Positions 23,965 to 37,445 are shown, counted from the first letter of the stretch. The stretch: 64,000 nt of DNA from Eupeodes corollae (GCF_945859685.1 NC_079148.1:43287946-43351945); one strand, 5' to 3'. The notes: generated from the sequence alone by a model not told the origin. A program made the numbers and translations.

Positions 23965-25375
23965 TTGTTATGAAGTTTGAACGTTGACATTATGTGTGAA
24001 ACACTACGTCATTTAAACCACTATCACGCAAATTGTTGCAAGCATTGATTCTTTTAAGGTAATTTTCGACCACATTTTCGAAACAAATTGCTCGGTATCT
24101 CAGCCACAACTTGACGTATGATGGTTTTTAAGTACTTAAAAGTTAAACATTTATCTGCATGAACAACAAAAATCCAGTGGTGTCAAATCGCTTGATCTTT
24201 GTAGCCAGTTGATAACGCATGTCGAAAAAGTACATAGCCATGAAATGTCTCTTGTAATATTTTGTTGTCATATACACCGACTTTTCAAAGGCGTTTAATA
24301 GGGTGCAGCATGACGTGTTATTAAAAAACTAGAACACCTTGGTTCTCATTCTCAATTATTGAATTGGTTAGATCAATATTTAACAGATCGTACACAGTTG
24401 GTGAAAATTGGATGTAAAACATCAAAAAGAATTTATAACTTTTCAGAGGTTCCACAAGGAAGGCATCTCGGACCACTTTTGTTTGTTCTTTTCATAAACG
24501 ACCCTCCTGACTGTGTCAAATTTTCTCAAAATTTACTATTTGCTGACGATTTGAAAATTTACAGACGTATCAATTGTTCACTTGATTGCAATCTTTTGCA
24601 AGATGATGTATGTAGGTACTCGTAATTGTATTTTTTAGTGGTGTGAAGATAACTGCCTTCATCTCAATATCTTCAAGTGTAAGCCAATGCCTTATACTAG
24701 ATCACTCAACCCTATTCTATAACCATATAGATTGTTTTATGTTGCTTGCACTTTACCCAATTCATGTTCCTTCAAGACCTCTCAGGAAAAGAAATATCTC
24801 TTTTTTTCATACCGCGTCATTACACTAACTATGGAAAAAGTGATCCCATATCTCATTCTTGTGATTTTTCGAACTCTGTATGCGATGTAATTAACTTACA
24901 ATGGAGTACAGTAAAGTTTAAAATGCTTTAAATACAATTCTTATATGAGGCTTTATATTTTGTAAATTATTTTAATATTTATTTAAGATTATATATGTGA
25001 GTATTTATATTTTTGTTTGTATGTAAACATTATAATAAAGTATGTTAGTCTAAAAGGGATTGTACTTGATAGATGGAATAATTAAATAAATATTTGCTCC
25101 AGTTGTGTGGCATATGGCACCGTTTTGTTGAAACCACATATTTTCAATAGCAGGCAATAAAATCCGTTATCATATGACCATTAAGCTCCGAATTGACGGT
25201 GACAGTCGTTCTATAGTCGTTTTCAAAGAAGTAAGGTCCAATCACACCTCCAGACCAACAAAAAATGTTGTTCGAAAAATAGCTGTCCACCGGCTATTGT
25301 TCAAGTAACCATTTGACGTTTCTACGACTTTGTGAATGTTAAGCTGGCTTTGTGAATGTTTAGCTGGTCGCAAGA
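23965..25375 (-). mobile_element. mariner-type relic, same family as 3725-5150, split by a LINE
   Basis: DNA-level alignment with the 3.7-kb copy runs from 'aagtttgaacgttgacatta' (about 23970) to the LINE insertion, then resumes at 'ctccagttgtgtggc' (25098) and goes on to about 25350. Minus-strand peptides include VIGPYFFENDYRTTVTVNSE, the segment before the second catalytic Asp. Stops and small deletions abound. A 20-bp block, 'tgtgaatgtt(a/t)agctgg', is duplicated at 25332-25369. Confidence 0.7.
24263..25088 (+). mobile_element. 5'-truncated jockey-like LINE inside the mariner relic
   Basis: The element begins exactly at RT motif A (VVIYTDFSKAFNRVQHDVL), goes through WLDQYLTDRTQLVKIGC, motif B (EVPQGRHLGPLLFVLFINDP) and motif C (NLLFADDLKIYR), then WCEDNCLHLNIFKCK. 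An internal deletion near 24690-24740 leads to the C-terminus (TNYGKSDPISHSC, VINLQWSTVKFKML). The 3' untranslated region ends in 'aattaaataa'. AATATTT at 24256-24262 and 25089-25095 is the target duplication, and removing the element restores the mariner alignment. A frameshift lies just after motif A. Confidence 0.88.
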
Positions 25376-25554
25376 ACTCCTCATGTATCGAAAGAGTATA
25401 TTCAAAAACATTACCTATATTCTAAGATTTAAAAATATACCAACAAAAACCAAAAATTTAAATGCCATTTAATTTCTCAAAAAAATATGTATACAGTTTT
25501 TTAATTTAAAATTAAAAATGTTTTAAGAATTAAGTTATTTTTACAGTTGATTTT

Positions 25555-26010
25555 CGTAAACAAAATATGACTCGTTTGCGAGATATCGAATTTTTAAAGA
25601 AAAATATTACATAATTTTAAAAAATAAACATTCTTTTTAAAAGATCAAAACAAACATTTTGACAAATTAATCATTAAATATTATATAAACTGTATAAGAG
25701 CTTGTGAAGAAAAAAATTATTAAAATCGGGTAATTAGTTTTTGATAATAATTAAAAAACGAAATAAAAGTTCTGAGGAGGGTATCTTTCTGGAGCAATAC
25801 AAAAATATATCTTTTTTATTCAAAGAAGCAAAGTTAACAAAGTTCTAAAACAAATGGAAAAAAAGTCTTACATGAATAGGATTAAAACCTTAATTTTCAA
25901 GTTTGAACTCAATCGATGGTTTGAACCGCGCGGGCGAGGACAGACAGACGGACGGACCCACTTTTTTCGACATTTCAACCATCATTGTTACTTCATTTTT
26001 GATTCAAATC
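25555..26010. repeat. Dispersed AT-rich repeat, copy B
   Basis: Contains 'gagatatcgaatttt', 'actgtataagagcttgtg', 'aaaatcgggt', and ends with 'gacagacagacggacggacc' then 'cacttttttcgacatttcaa'. These motifs occur in the same order in the copy at 60-380 and partly at 20040 and 63100. Unknown class; possibly the end of a large DNA element. Confidence 0.4.
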
Positions 26011-26072
26011 TCGACGTCAACATTTTTTAACGAATGTAAACTTGTCATATATAGTTCCTATAAATAACTTAA

Positions 26073-26125
26073 AGTGGCGCTACAGTCCTCTGCGAACTAG
26101 GGCCTTTAAGTTGCAAGTAAGAAGT
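26073..26125 (-). mobile_element. SINE 3'-end fragment
   Basis: Reverse complement contains 'aggccctagttcgcagagga' followed by 'ctgtagcgccactttaag', matching the last 50 bp of the tRNA-derived SINE. Severe 5' truncation. Confidence 0.6.
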
Positions 26126-29100
26126 GAAACATTTTGTTTTCCCCCTAACCGACTTCTTATTTTGTTTTACTAAGAACAGTCATACAAATGCATACAGATA
26201 ACGAACAAAATAATTTAAACAAATTAACGTTATTTTTAAGCCTTATTATTGTGTGTACTGCTAAAAAAGTTCAATTTTCTTATTTGTAGTAACATATTTA
26301 AAAAAAATCGAATTAGCAGTTGTTTTATATAATTATAAAACCTATAAAAAACAACTTAAAATTGATTAACATTTGTTTGTATTTAAATGTTTTTAAGCCA
26401 AAAACAAATTTTAAGATCAAACTCATCTCATGCATAAAATTGTTTAGAAAAAAATCAATCCAAATGTTTGTCTTACAAAAATTAAAAACCTAACAAAAGT
26501 TAAGTTGTATGCTTTTTTAATTCCTTTCAAAGACAAATTTGGCTTGTCATATCATATGTTTATTTTTAAAGTTATCAAGGGAAAGTAATTAGCACCACAG
26601 CTCTTCTTTTTAAATTTTGCATTGAATTGAGTTTTAACTTTTATTTCCTTTTATTTCAAATTATTTAATAATATATATGTATTATGTTGTTTAGGTCATT
26701 TTACACTTTAGTATCTGATTTATTTTTCTAATGGTGTATAAACGCCTTACAAACACATGCGTGTTCAAAATCATTGCTCTTCGGCCATGTCAATTTAATC
26801 GAACTGAAATTAGGAAAATTAAATAAATAATTAAGTAGTATAAGATACCATGGTTTTTTGGTCGTTTCCAATAACGCCCTATCTTACCCCACTCTACTAT
26901 TTTATTGAGAAAAAGAAAAACAAAATAAATAAAAAATAAACAACATATCCAAAACCCACCAAAAGCAAATGTACTAGACATACATACATTCATATATAAT
27001 TACCTAAATTATAATTACAAATACGAAATCGATAAGGGTATAACTAAACCTACATTGTTTACTTTTACTACAGTAAGTTTGTCAATGGGGGTGAAATTGG
27101 GTTGGGGGTCGATGACATTTTCTTCAACGTAAAAGTAAGAGGCAATAGTTTGTGTATCCTCTCAAATGAGGTAGAACACCACCAATTCAATAGATTTTCT
27201 TATCAAAAAATAATGATGTTGGCATTTCTTCCCATTGCTGCTGTCTAACTTCATCAATGAATGTAATATTTTTGTTTTTATTGATGATGTGATACAAAAT
27301 TGAAGGCCAAATTGTAATTAATCTTCCTGGTCCCTTCATTAACTTTTGTTTGATTTGTGTTTATTGCTGTTTTTTTCTTTGTTAGTTGTAGTTTGTCTAA
27401 TAATATCTTAATCATATCTGAAGAAACCAATAAACTAAATTATACATTTTTTTATTCTCAATTCACTTTGAAGAGAAAAAAAGCTTTCTTTGATTCTCTT
27501 AAATAAATTTTAATTGTATGGTAAGTAATAAAATTTAAGAAAAGACCTTCAAAAATAAGCTCACAAACACCAAAATTAAGTACATGTTTCTAATACTTAG
27601 GTTCTCTCTCTTTTTATAAAACAACTTACTACGACATTTTAAGTGTTGTCAAATATTTTATGTTTATTTAACAACACGATGTGTTAGAAGAGAAAAACTT
27701 GAAAAATAAAGATTTACTGCGAACATAATATTTTCTTTTATGTATTTTTTTGTAAGTTGTATTTTGTTTTCGTTTTTTCACGTTTTATTAGGTTTTCAGT
27801 TTTGTAAGTTATGATAGAGGGTGTATTTTATGATTGATGTTAACTTGGTCTTCGTTTTGACATGAAACTTATTTTTATAATATAATTGGAATATTTTGTA
27901 TCGCATTGAGGAATTATCCCCAGTTTTAGTTCTAATTTGGGCAACTTTTTGTCGTATTAATTTTAAACAATATTTTACCTTGTTTAGAGAAAGGGGGATG
28001 CAATATTTGATAAGGAATATCTTTTGAAAAATTATTAAGATATAATTCCAACTCAAAAATATTTATCATTATAAATTTCCAATAATTTTTTAACTTCAAT
28101 ACCTTAATTGCTTGTGATATTAAACATAAAAAAAAGATCTACATCCATTAATATGTATAAATAATCACGACACGTGAATTTAATGTAGGTATTCGAATTC
28201 TTGATTAAATTTAAATTGTCCACACAAACTCTCTATTCAATATAATATAATGTATGTTTGTGGTCTTTTTAACGTGTGTCATTTAATATACCAAACATAT
28301 TAAACACGTGAATCCTTCCTTTTTGTATCATTAAGACTCATTCAAGCTCATTTATACGCTGGCTGGTCTATCTGAAAATAAACCCAAGAATCGAAATTAA
28401 ATAAATTATTAAGTGGGTATTTCCTATTTATTTGTACATAATCTAATTGCGTGCGTGGGACCGTTTTAATGTAGTTGATGTAGATATGTTGTGGCTTTTT
28501 CAACAACAACAAAAAGAAGAAAAATGTCTGGATTTTGAACATGAATTCTAAATATGTCAATATGACCTACAATAAAGTTCCTTATTCTTGCTTAGCCGAC
28601 TCTTATAAATTAACCAAAAAAAAAATCATAGCACGCTTATCTTATGTGGTTAGTAAATTACAATCAAAATTATACAACGGGTCACATGAAACTGTTGTTT
28701 ACTTTGATCCAAACCTTTAACAATATTTTTATATCAGTATGCTTTTTTTGTACATCTATTTTTTATATTTTATGGACGATGAATCTAAAATGTATCTATG
28801 TATATTCATCATTTTTCCAATTAGTAATACATTTTATATTAGTATGAAAAAAAAAATTAAAAGGAAATTAGTTAAAGTTTAAATTCTGATAACTTTGTCA
28901 TTTAAAATAAAATTTATGAAATTACGCAACAATATATTATAAATGTCGCAAACAATATTTATATCTTTTGAATACAATTTTCTTAAAAAAATAATTTGAT
29001 TTGATATTAATTAGGATGATAATTTGCGCTTGAGTTGCTTTCTGTTATCCTGGCAGCAGGATTAGTGTTTATGGATTAAATATGTATATACCCTTATCTA

Positions 29101-29650
29101 TTATTTATAGTTGATTGTGGTGTTAATTGAAATGACATTTAATTCTCTTTCCTTAAGTTGGTCATATAATTTGGCATAACTCAAGGTTCTGGATACATAT
29201 TCCTAAACATTTTTCAAAATCTATTCTTCAAATCAAATTTTATTCACTGTCATAAAAAGCAGAACTTTTATGGATGGAGTCCTTTAATCACGGAATAGAA
29301 TTTAAAAGTTAGTTGTCTAGAGCACATTTTATCATTATGAATACAAACAAAATTCAAAATCGATAAATTGCAAACAAAATGTAAATATTCAAACCCCTAT
29401 ATTCAACACCAAATAAGCTTTGACCAATTTAAGTACAGATGTGGGAAATGTTTTAAACATTTTCTTTTACTTACCGAATACCTGTTTGGCAGACACATCT
29501 TCGATTTTGGAAAATTTTATTTTTTCAAATATTTGCGATTCAAAATTTGAAAATCTCTAGTTTTTTGTCTTTGAGACTCATTTTCAAAGATTTCATTTTC
29601 ACATCCTTGTCCTTCAAATGAGGAACTTAAATGACAGCCTTTGATAAGCT
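26126..29650. other. AT-rich stretch, no gene
   Basis: Long non-coding region. All frames are short and low-complexity. The block at 27050-27140 is somewhat G-rich ('gtcaatgggggtgaaattgg') but has no recognisable function. Confidence 0.45.
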
Positions 29651-29654
29651 GATT

Positions 29655-29990
29655 CTGATCTTGGACAGGATCCAAAAAAGAGCTTTGAAAATGATAGGCG
29701 ATTACGTCACTCGAACACCGCCGCAATGTTTCATGCCTTTCATTGTTCTACCGATATTTTTTTAAACAGTGTTCTGAAGAATTAGCCAGTTGCATTCCAC
29801 CTTCAAACAATTTAGCCTATCACCTATGTAAAATGATTCAACTTAATTCGTTCGAAATATTTTTTTATTTAACGCAAAAAGATAACTAAGACAATTTTCC
29901 TGTAAAAGTCTGGTAGCTCTATTCAGAAAAGACATATTTGTTGGAAACGACTATCAAACTTTTGGTTGAAAAACTTTTTAAATATCAATT
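29655..29990 (+). mobile_element. 3' fragment of a jockey-like LINE
   Basis: The plus strand reads LDRIQKRALKMIGDY, then VSCLSLFYRYFF with frame changes, then SEELASCIPP. This matches the C-terminal region of the LINE family at 46200-48590 (LDSMERRAFRLIDDI, VSCLTLFYRYFNGLCSREIA, SCIPPLKQF). Only the region after the RT is left. Confidence 0.6.
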
Positions 29991-30344
29991 TGATTATCAC
30001 CTTACATAGATCAAATTTGATTATTTTGATTATTGCAACCCTTAATATTGACATTTATCAAAAACAGTTTTCATCTTTTTTCTATTTCTTTGAAACGCTT
30101 GAAGTTGCGATAAATGAATCAGTTAATAAAAAAACTGTTAGCCTTTTCATAATTTTTAACTTTTATGTTTTTTCCGTTGAACAGATTTCTTTTTAAACTT
30201 ATAAAAACGGTTTCATTTTTCAAATATTAAAGTTAGTTAAATTTTAAGGGCCGATATTGGTTTTGAATAAAACACAAATTATTTAAGAAATTATCGTAAT
30301 TTCATTGTACTATGATTATATTGGTATGGTTCAATTATGTATGC

Positions 30345-30625
30345 AAAAAATTATAGCTCAAATGGCAGCCACGACTTCGGTGGCACACCTCCATACGATA
30401 GTCTTAATTTCGAAAGACAATGAGGCATAATTGATGTTCTATGTCTTGAATATACCGAATTGTTTCATACTTTAGCTTTTGAATTGTTGTTAACTTATCG
30501 ACATACACCTTTTTTTGAAATAACCCCATAAGTCAAATCAGATGATCTTGGCGGCCACCACATCTTGACATGGCAACCAATAGTAATCGATTCGTTAGCT
30601 GTTTGGCAATGGGCAACGTCCTAAT
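30345..30625 (-). mobile_element. mariner-type transposon fragment
   Basis: 'cagatgatcttggcggccac' and the flanking bases encode, on the minus strand, a degenerate WPPRSSDLT motif around the third catalytic Asp, followed downstream by a C-terminal tail reading FEIKTIVWRCATEVVAAI. No inverted repeats found. Sequence differs from the 3.7- and 24-kb family. Confidence 0.5.
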
Positions 30626-30649
30626 AAAACCACATAAGTCGAATGAGAA

Positions 30650-32440
30650 TTTTATATAATTTAAACGATATATTTAAATTTAAATATGGTGGAATTAAAA
30701 TCATTGTTTAAAACCAGTGTTCACTATCGTAAACGTTCTCATTTTATTTTTTGTTCTGTAATAGTTAAATGTTAATGTTTTTTACTAACAACTAACACAT
30801 GCACTTATAATGATCCTCTGATCGTAGTTTGACGTTTGCTATAAGCTTACAACTTTCTAAAAATTCTGAAGTGTAAAAAAAAACATATATCGTCCACATC
30901 TATATCTTCCGATTCGGGCCTTAACAAGTTCGCTATCACTTCACGACAACATCAATAATAGTACAAAATATGCGTTAAATTGTTAGTAAATAATAAATTT
31001 TTTAGAAATAATTTATTCAAAATATTCACTTTAACTCAAAAGAATATAGAGATTCAAACAATCGCAACCCATTATTGAAAATGAGACAAAAAAAATTCTA
31101 AGTTTTTACTATTACTAAACGTGTATTTTTCCAAAACAAAAACAAACTAAAAATATCCTCCAAAATGTCAATACCTACGTCTTCACCATTTTCTTCAAAA
31201 CTATCAGTTCAGCTTTGTAAGTTTTTTCAAAGTGGATTTTTCAATTTTGATGGACTATAAAAATGTGTACCCTTTGGAAAAAAGTAAATGTTGAGATAAA
31301 ATACCATGGCTTTACTTTTTGTCACCATTAATTTTCTTAGGGTTACTAAAAATTTAAAAATCTGTCTTATAGAAAATCACGTGATCTAGAATAATCTCAA
31401 ATAAAATTATGCGACAAAAACTAAATTCTAATAATTTTGTCTTTTGAAAGAACTATCTCAAAATTTTGATCGCAAACAAATTTCGGTAAAACAAAATTCG
31501 ACATTGACACGTGAAGTATTTCCGCAATATTAGAGATTTATAGTTGCATTTAATTAATTTTATGCTGAATTAAATATCCAATAGGTACTCTATGTATTAT
31601 GAGCTATGTATATTATTAAAGGGGCAAGTGCGTGTGACCCCTAGCAATTCATTATAATCTGAAATTCAAAATAAGTTAATAGGGTACATAATACAAAATG
31701 CAAAAGAAAAAAAAAAAGAAAACTAAATTAAATTCAAAGTAAAAAATCTTTTCTCTCATAAAATTGTCATTACTTAAGAGAATTACTTTCGAGCTTAAAG
31801 CAATTAACATAAATGTCATGAACATTTTTAAACTGACTCATTACACACTTCACAAGATATGTACGACGATAACTACAACTGACGTGTCAAATAGGACACT
31901 TGAGTTTTTTTTTTTGTTCTATGTTTAAAACTTTTAGATTTAAACGGATTTGAAATCTTAAGGAAAATAATAATAATAATTAAGCAAATCTTATTCAAAG
32001 AAAATTCCAAGAAATTGATGTAAAACTTTATTTATGTAAGATATGCAAAAGTTTGAATGTTGAGTTGCAAAAAAGAAAGAGAAATATGTCTGGTGGTGAA
32101 GTGAAGTGGGAAATGCAGATTTTATTCTTGGAAAATTTTAATGAAATCGCGCCCTGCAGTGTGTCTTCTTGTGACATTACTTCTATATACATAGAAAAAT
32201 ACTTTGTTTCTAAGTATTAGTGAAGAATGCACAATATAATAGAAGACTTCAACTTATTGTATTAACTGCCATTTTCTTTTATTTGTATAGGTTAACTTCT
32301 ACTTGATTTGGCTTGAATGAAGCTTTTGAACATAACAACCACTTAGTAGTCAGTTTTTGCTACAGTAATTTATGTTGAGGTTTATGGGAATGCAAATGTC
32401 AAAAATAACAATAAAAACAAAGCTTTAAGTGTCAAAAGAA
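30650..32440. other. AT-rich stretch, no gene
   Basis: No credible reading frame, RNA gene or repeat recognised. Confidence 0.45.
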
Positions 32441-32450
32441 TGTTAAATCT

Positions 32451-32715
32451 GCTGATATTAAGGCAAACGTCAAAAAAAGCTAAAAGTAACTCCTACAACT
32501 GTCAATAAAAAGTCAAATCAATCATGTTTCTGTTGAAGTTGGTTGTCACTTTTTTTATAACTGATTTAAAGCCAAACGTCAGAAATCAGAAAGAAGTAAC
32601 TCCCATAACTCTTAATAAAACTCGAATCCGTCATATTTATGTTGACGCTGACAGGAAAGAAAAACGTCAACTACCATTGAAAAATACTCCTTTAAATGTC
32701 AAAAAAGGTAGTCCT
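32451..32715 (+). repeat. Diverged tandem repeat, period about 111 bp
   Basis: 'ctgatattaaggcaaacgtc' (32451) and 'ctgatttaaagccaaacgtc' (32562) start two head-to-tail units that continue in parallel (aagtaactcctacaactgtc versus aagtaactcccataactctt). 'aatgtcaaaa' motifs recur on both sides, suggesting additional decayed units. The frame at 32524-32730 runs across the repeat and is not convincing as a gene. Confidence 0.55.
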
Positions 32716-32729
32716 GCCTTATTTACATA

Positions 32730-34170
32730 ATATACTAAAGCTGATGAGAAGGTTTAAATCGAAAATATATGAGAAATAACTGATCGAAATAAAATCAATT
32801 GGATGATATTGCGCTTAATTGAATTTCAGTTTCATTTTTTACATCATCAAGACCTCTTCTTTACTCAACTTCAACATTTTAATTAACCTTTAAATACTTT
32901 TCCAATGTCTTTTTATCAAGTTGAAAAATTGTCTATTTTTAAATGTGTATTTACATTTTCTTGAACAGTCTTTAAATTTGAAGCCTAAATTAACATGTAT
33001 GGAGTCAATATCTTAATTTAAATTTTGAAATTGCCAATCATTGCGTCTCAAAAGATTAAAAATTCTAAACCTTCTTTGGAATATTTTACCGCAAATTTAA
33101 CATAATCCCTCCATAATTATTAGCATATAAGTAAAGGACCATTTCACAACTATGCGCAATCTAAATATGGTAAATTCCATAAGAACCAAGCTTTAGTTAA
33201 TGCTCAATGAAAAGATCAACAGTAGCAATAGACGACGTCATCATCACCTAACGTCTTTAATAACATTTCCATGGGGAAGATAATCTCAATTAAATGTGTT
33301 AAATATTTTTGTTTATGATAGCCCCCTTGACTTTAAGCCTAAAAATTTAGCAAAAGGAACACACAAAAAAAAGTCCAAACAATATTCAACTTCAACCAGA
33401 CAAAATAAACAAAAGCTCCAGGCGTATTATGTGTACTTAATATTGGCAGGTAGGGAAGTTAGGTGGTAGGTAAGTAAGAAGTTAGGTAGGTTGGCGACGA
33501 CGACGGTGGTGGTGGCGTCGATAACATTTTGTCTGGGTCAGGTAGTATTGTTTTATATGTTTTTTTTCCTTCAACAGGTGTCCCAAATGTATTTCAGGGT
33601 TTTTTGATCGAATTTGATAAATAATATATGTATAGGTTAGGTATACACTTGTAAGATTAACTTTAGGTTATAATTCAATTTTTGAAAAGATTGTATTTCG
33701 TTTTAGGAATTAAATTCAGTTCGAAAGAAAGCTGCCACATAAGTCAACATTAATAAATCTATCATAAGTTTGAATAAAATTTATTTAAACACAGTTTTGG
33801 TTTATTCCAGGATTCTCCATTAGTTGACACTTAAATACAAATTCAGTCGAACTGTTAAGTATAAAGATTCTCATTTCAGTCGCACGAGGAGAATGTGGAA
33901 TGATTTACCCAACAGTGTTTTTCTCTTTCATTTTGATATTTCAAACATTAAAATTAATATGAACCGGTAACTCCTCTCGAATCCTTTTATTTTAAGGATA
34001 GTCATAACGAACTCCTTATAGGCAAAAATATGATTGACCAACAACGATTGAAAATCTTAAGAAATTCGAAAAAGAATAAATGAAGACAAGACAAGGCTCT
34101 AACGTAATTTAATTTGTATGTATAAAAAATGTTTAAAGCTTCTAACATGACTGTGCAAATTTCCTTTATA
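32730..34170. other. AT-rich stretch, no gene
   Basis: Non-coding. A G-rich patch at 33445-33530 ('gaagttaggtggtaggtaag', 'gacgacgacggtggtggtgg') is simple-sequence-like. Confidence 0.4.
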
Positions 34171-34173
34171 TAT

Positions 34174-34943
34174 AAAGGTTTTTTCAATAAGGGCGGGTAG
34201 ATGTTGAAATTGAATAAAACGAGCTGTGTTAACAATTTTTTGTTTTTTATTTGAAGGGCGCATGTATGCCATTAAGTGTGAAATATGACATCATTCAAAT
34301 GCCGGCCTCAGCTTTTTACGGTGGCATGGATCCGAGTGGTTCAATTTTCAATGACTCTTCCGCATAGTTGCGGCTGAATATTATCGATGACCCGTGTTAT
34401 GTTCACCTTTAGGACATCGATCGATTGTGGTTTTTTTACATAGACCTGCGACTTCTAGAAACTCCCCAGGAAACAGTCTAGCGAAGTTAAATCGCATGAC
34501 CATGGTGGCCAATTCAAATCACTCCTGCGAGAGATAACCTTACCGTCCAATTCCCGAGGCAAAATTTGAAACGTTGAATTCTGCGAAAGGCCGAGTTCTT
34601 GTGCACGGCGAGGAATAGACCGCCTCGGGTACACTTTTACGGACTGCGGCGATGTTCTCGGCCGATTTTGTGTTCCTTGAATGAACGGGTGTTTACTGAA
34701 CCAGTCGACTATGAAGGGCCACCACGTAAGGCCACTACAGTAAAATTGGTTTAATGAGCGCAACGTTTGCGTTACCGAACAATGATTTTGTTAATAAAGT
34801 AAATTTAGTTCAATCGTGTAACTTGCCATGATGATTTGGCATAAACAACTGAATAATAATGAAAGGATTTGACAGATGTCACCAAAACAAAACGGGTTTC
34901 ACGTGGTGCCAATATCTACCCGTGCTTTCAATTGGCACCCCTT
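34174..34943 (-). mobile_element. mariner-type deletion derivative with both terminal inverted repeats
   Basis: The left end '...caataagggcgggtagatgt' and the right end 'caatatctacccgtgctttc' form imperfect inverted repeats sharing CGGGTAGAT. On the minus strand a 102-codon frame (34763-34455) joins the N-terminal helix-turn-helix linker (RPRTSPQSVKVYPRRSIPRR, then AQELGLSQNSTFQIL) directly to the DDE region (DGKVISRRSDLNWPPWSCDL), skipping about 170 residues of catalytic core. Farther on, degenerate text reads KGEHNTGHR*YSAATM near 34400. About 770 bp long instead of 1.2-1.3 kb, so an internally deleted, non-autonomous copy. Confidence 0.85.
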
Positions 34944-34949
34944 AGAAAT

Positions 34950-37440
34950 ATCAAGAATTATTAATGAAATTGTGTTCCATCCTTATTAAGACGGAAATTA
35001 CAAAAAATCAGCATTGTAATGAATGCCCAAGTCTCTAACGCCTAGTTCAAAATTTTTGTGACAGACTGTGAAATTTTTTATTTTAAAACCGCTCTTTTCC
35101 ACCTGTTTTTTGAGAATACATTTTTAAAATTTTAATCTAGAAATTTCTGATTAGTGGTTGAGTTTTGAATAACCCACTATTTGGACAGGTGCCATTTTCA
35201 AGTCATTTTTTGATACATATTTCAAGAGAAAATTACGACTTTACTTAAAATGGAAGGATACACGCTTTAATCTCTCGAAACTCCTAAAAATTAATTAGAA
35301 CAATAGTGAAAGTTTTGCGTTTCCCTTAAGAATAATTGTTTCTCAGTTAAATCATTTGTATATTAATATTAAGTATCTATGTACATTGAAGCTGTAAAGA
35401 ATCTAATTTCCTAAATGTCATACGTAAACATATATGCAAATGTAAAATATTATCGAACTATAATAAAGTGGAAGTTATGTTGACAAAAACATAGGTTTGT
35501 CAATTCCCTGTGTGCTCTATGTGTCCCTGTTTGGTGCGATTTTCGGGCTTAATGTGTTGTGTAAGTGGATTTTATACTGATAATTTAAAAGCTTTGAATA
35601 TTCGTGTTAAAATTGAAGACGTTTTTATAGGAAAATATTGAAATAGACGTCGTTCATTTTTCAATGGCGCTACGTGCCATTCCAACGAATAAATTAGCTT
35701 TCTGAAAGAAAAGTTTCCTGACCTTGTTATACCTTAAAAAGGTGGTCACAATTTGCCACCTAAATCTGATAATTGAACATCTTTAAAAAATTTTATTTAA
35801 GATCACGTAAAAGAAAAGATCTATGATAATGATCAATAACTAATAACCACTTAATACCCCATTAAGAGTAGGTCATATCTGAGAAAATGTTTGGTTAAGT
35901 TAAAGTTCATCAATTCATCAGTGCCTGCTACCGATTAATTAATTTTTGTAAGAAATAAGACAATCAAATATTGTGTTTACCGTGTCTGCTTTCAAAAAAC
36001 CTTATTGATATAGGTTATCTTAAGACGATTGCCACCCGGACAGTAAATCTTATCTCAATAAATTAAAAAAATCAACATCAACTGCGATAATGGTATGTTT
36101 ATTCTTTTCCTCTTAACTCCTACAATTTTAAGTTATTTTGCAACAAAATCATTTTAATGGCAATAATTTAAAACAAAAGCCATTCAAAAAAAGAACATTC
36201 AAGTTGAGTATAAAACGTTTCGGGTTAAACTCTACGAAATGATCAAAATATTGTAAACAATGTCTAGACTGAAACGGGAAACCATGTATATGTTATGATG
36301 ATGATGCATAATATATGAAGATTTTGTAAGTAGCCATCATACAAACATAAACAAACATACATACCGCTCTATAAATTGTTTGTAATTTGTTTTAAAAAGA
36401 ATAAAAACCTAATGATAACAGAAGCTAAGTAAATTGTTTGTGTATAGTATAAACTGTTATTTAAATATGCGTCCAGTAACATTAAATTCAGTACAAATAA
36501 AATGTTCGATGAAACAGAAAAAAAGAGTAAATTAATAATGAAACAGTTTATATGACTCAAAAATGGACGAACCACCTTAGATGATGACAGTGGGGTTAAC
36601 TTGGTGGTGAAGCTGATCCGAATCAAGAATATTTATTTTGTGTACTAATTTTTACATTTTTTTTACATGTGTTATTTTAGTGAACAAAAAAACAGTAGTC
36701 TTCTTAGTAAAAATAATTAATGACTACTGACCATCTAGTTCTAGTAAGCTGCAAAAGTCAAACTTCTTTTTTGAAAAGTACATTTGGTACTTGACAATTT
36801 AAAATATTAAATCAAACTGATCCGAAACATAATTTCTTATAATTTTCTGTAAACTTATAGTAGCAAGTTTCAAATTTCTTAAACGCTCATAATACAATGG
36901 TGCAATGTCAAATTGTTTTGAAATTTCAGTAGCAATTCATTATAAATCACTTTACGCCATAGCAAAACTTTAAAATTGTGGAAATTTACTTTGATAAAAA
37001 TTAATCTGAACGTGAAATTAAGAGAGGACGATTTTGGAAAAATTAGCTTAAGTAATCCCTTTGTCAATGAGCGAAGACAAATTTGCAGCCACTAACGATA
37101 ACGAATCAATATTCGATCCATTGAAATTTACTGTTTAGTGCGATTTATAAACGCTGTCGGTTTAAACGGTTTTTAATTCTGAAGGTTCCATTGTGATGAA
37201 TGACGTAAATTTTCGACCTATGCTGCCTTCTTTTTTTCACTCCAAAATTAATCAGCAAACATCGACTGCATTAGTTTTAACAGAACGACGCAACTTTTCA
37301 CACCGCGATCTTAACCTTCAAAATATTTTTGAAAACATTATATTCAGATCTAGTTCTGTTAACTGGCCATTTCTATGGTGTTGCGCAATGTCTATGGATC
37401 AACTCTTGAATCATTTTAATTAAATATTCAAGCCATATTC
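34950..37440. other. AT-rich stretch, no gene
   Basis: No coding or repeat structure beyond short AT-rich frames. 'ttgaataacccactatttgg' near 35163 resembles the possible transposon end at 12700 in inverse orientation. Confidence 0.4.
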
Positions 37441-37445
37441 TTGGA

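Noticed and set aside
33448..33472. AG|GTAAG at about 33470
   Set aside because: No pyrimidine tract upstream; it lies in a G-rich simple sequence.
37193..37423. 76-codon plus-strand frame containing SVNWPF, reminiscent of the mariner NWPP motif
   Set aside because: The neighbouring conserved residues (RSxDLTP, FLWG) are absent, so similarity is probably chance.
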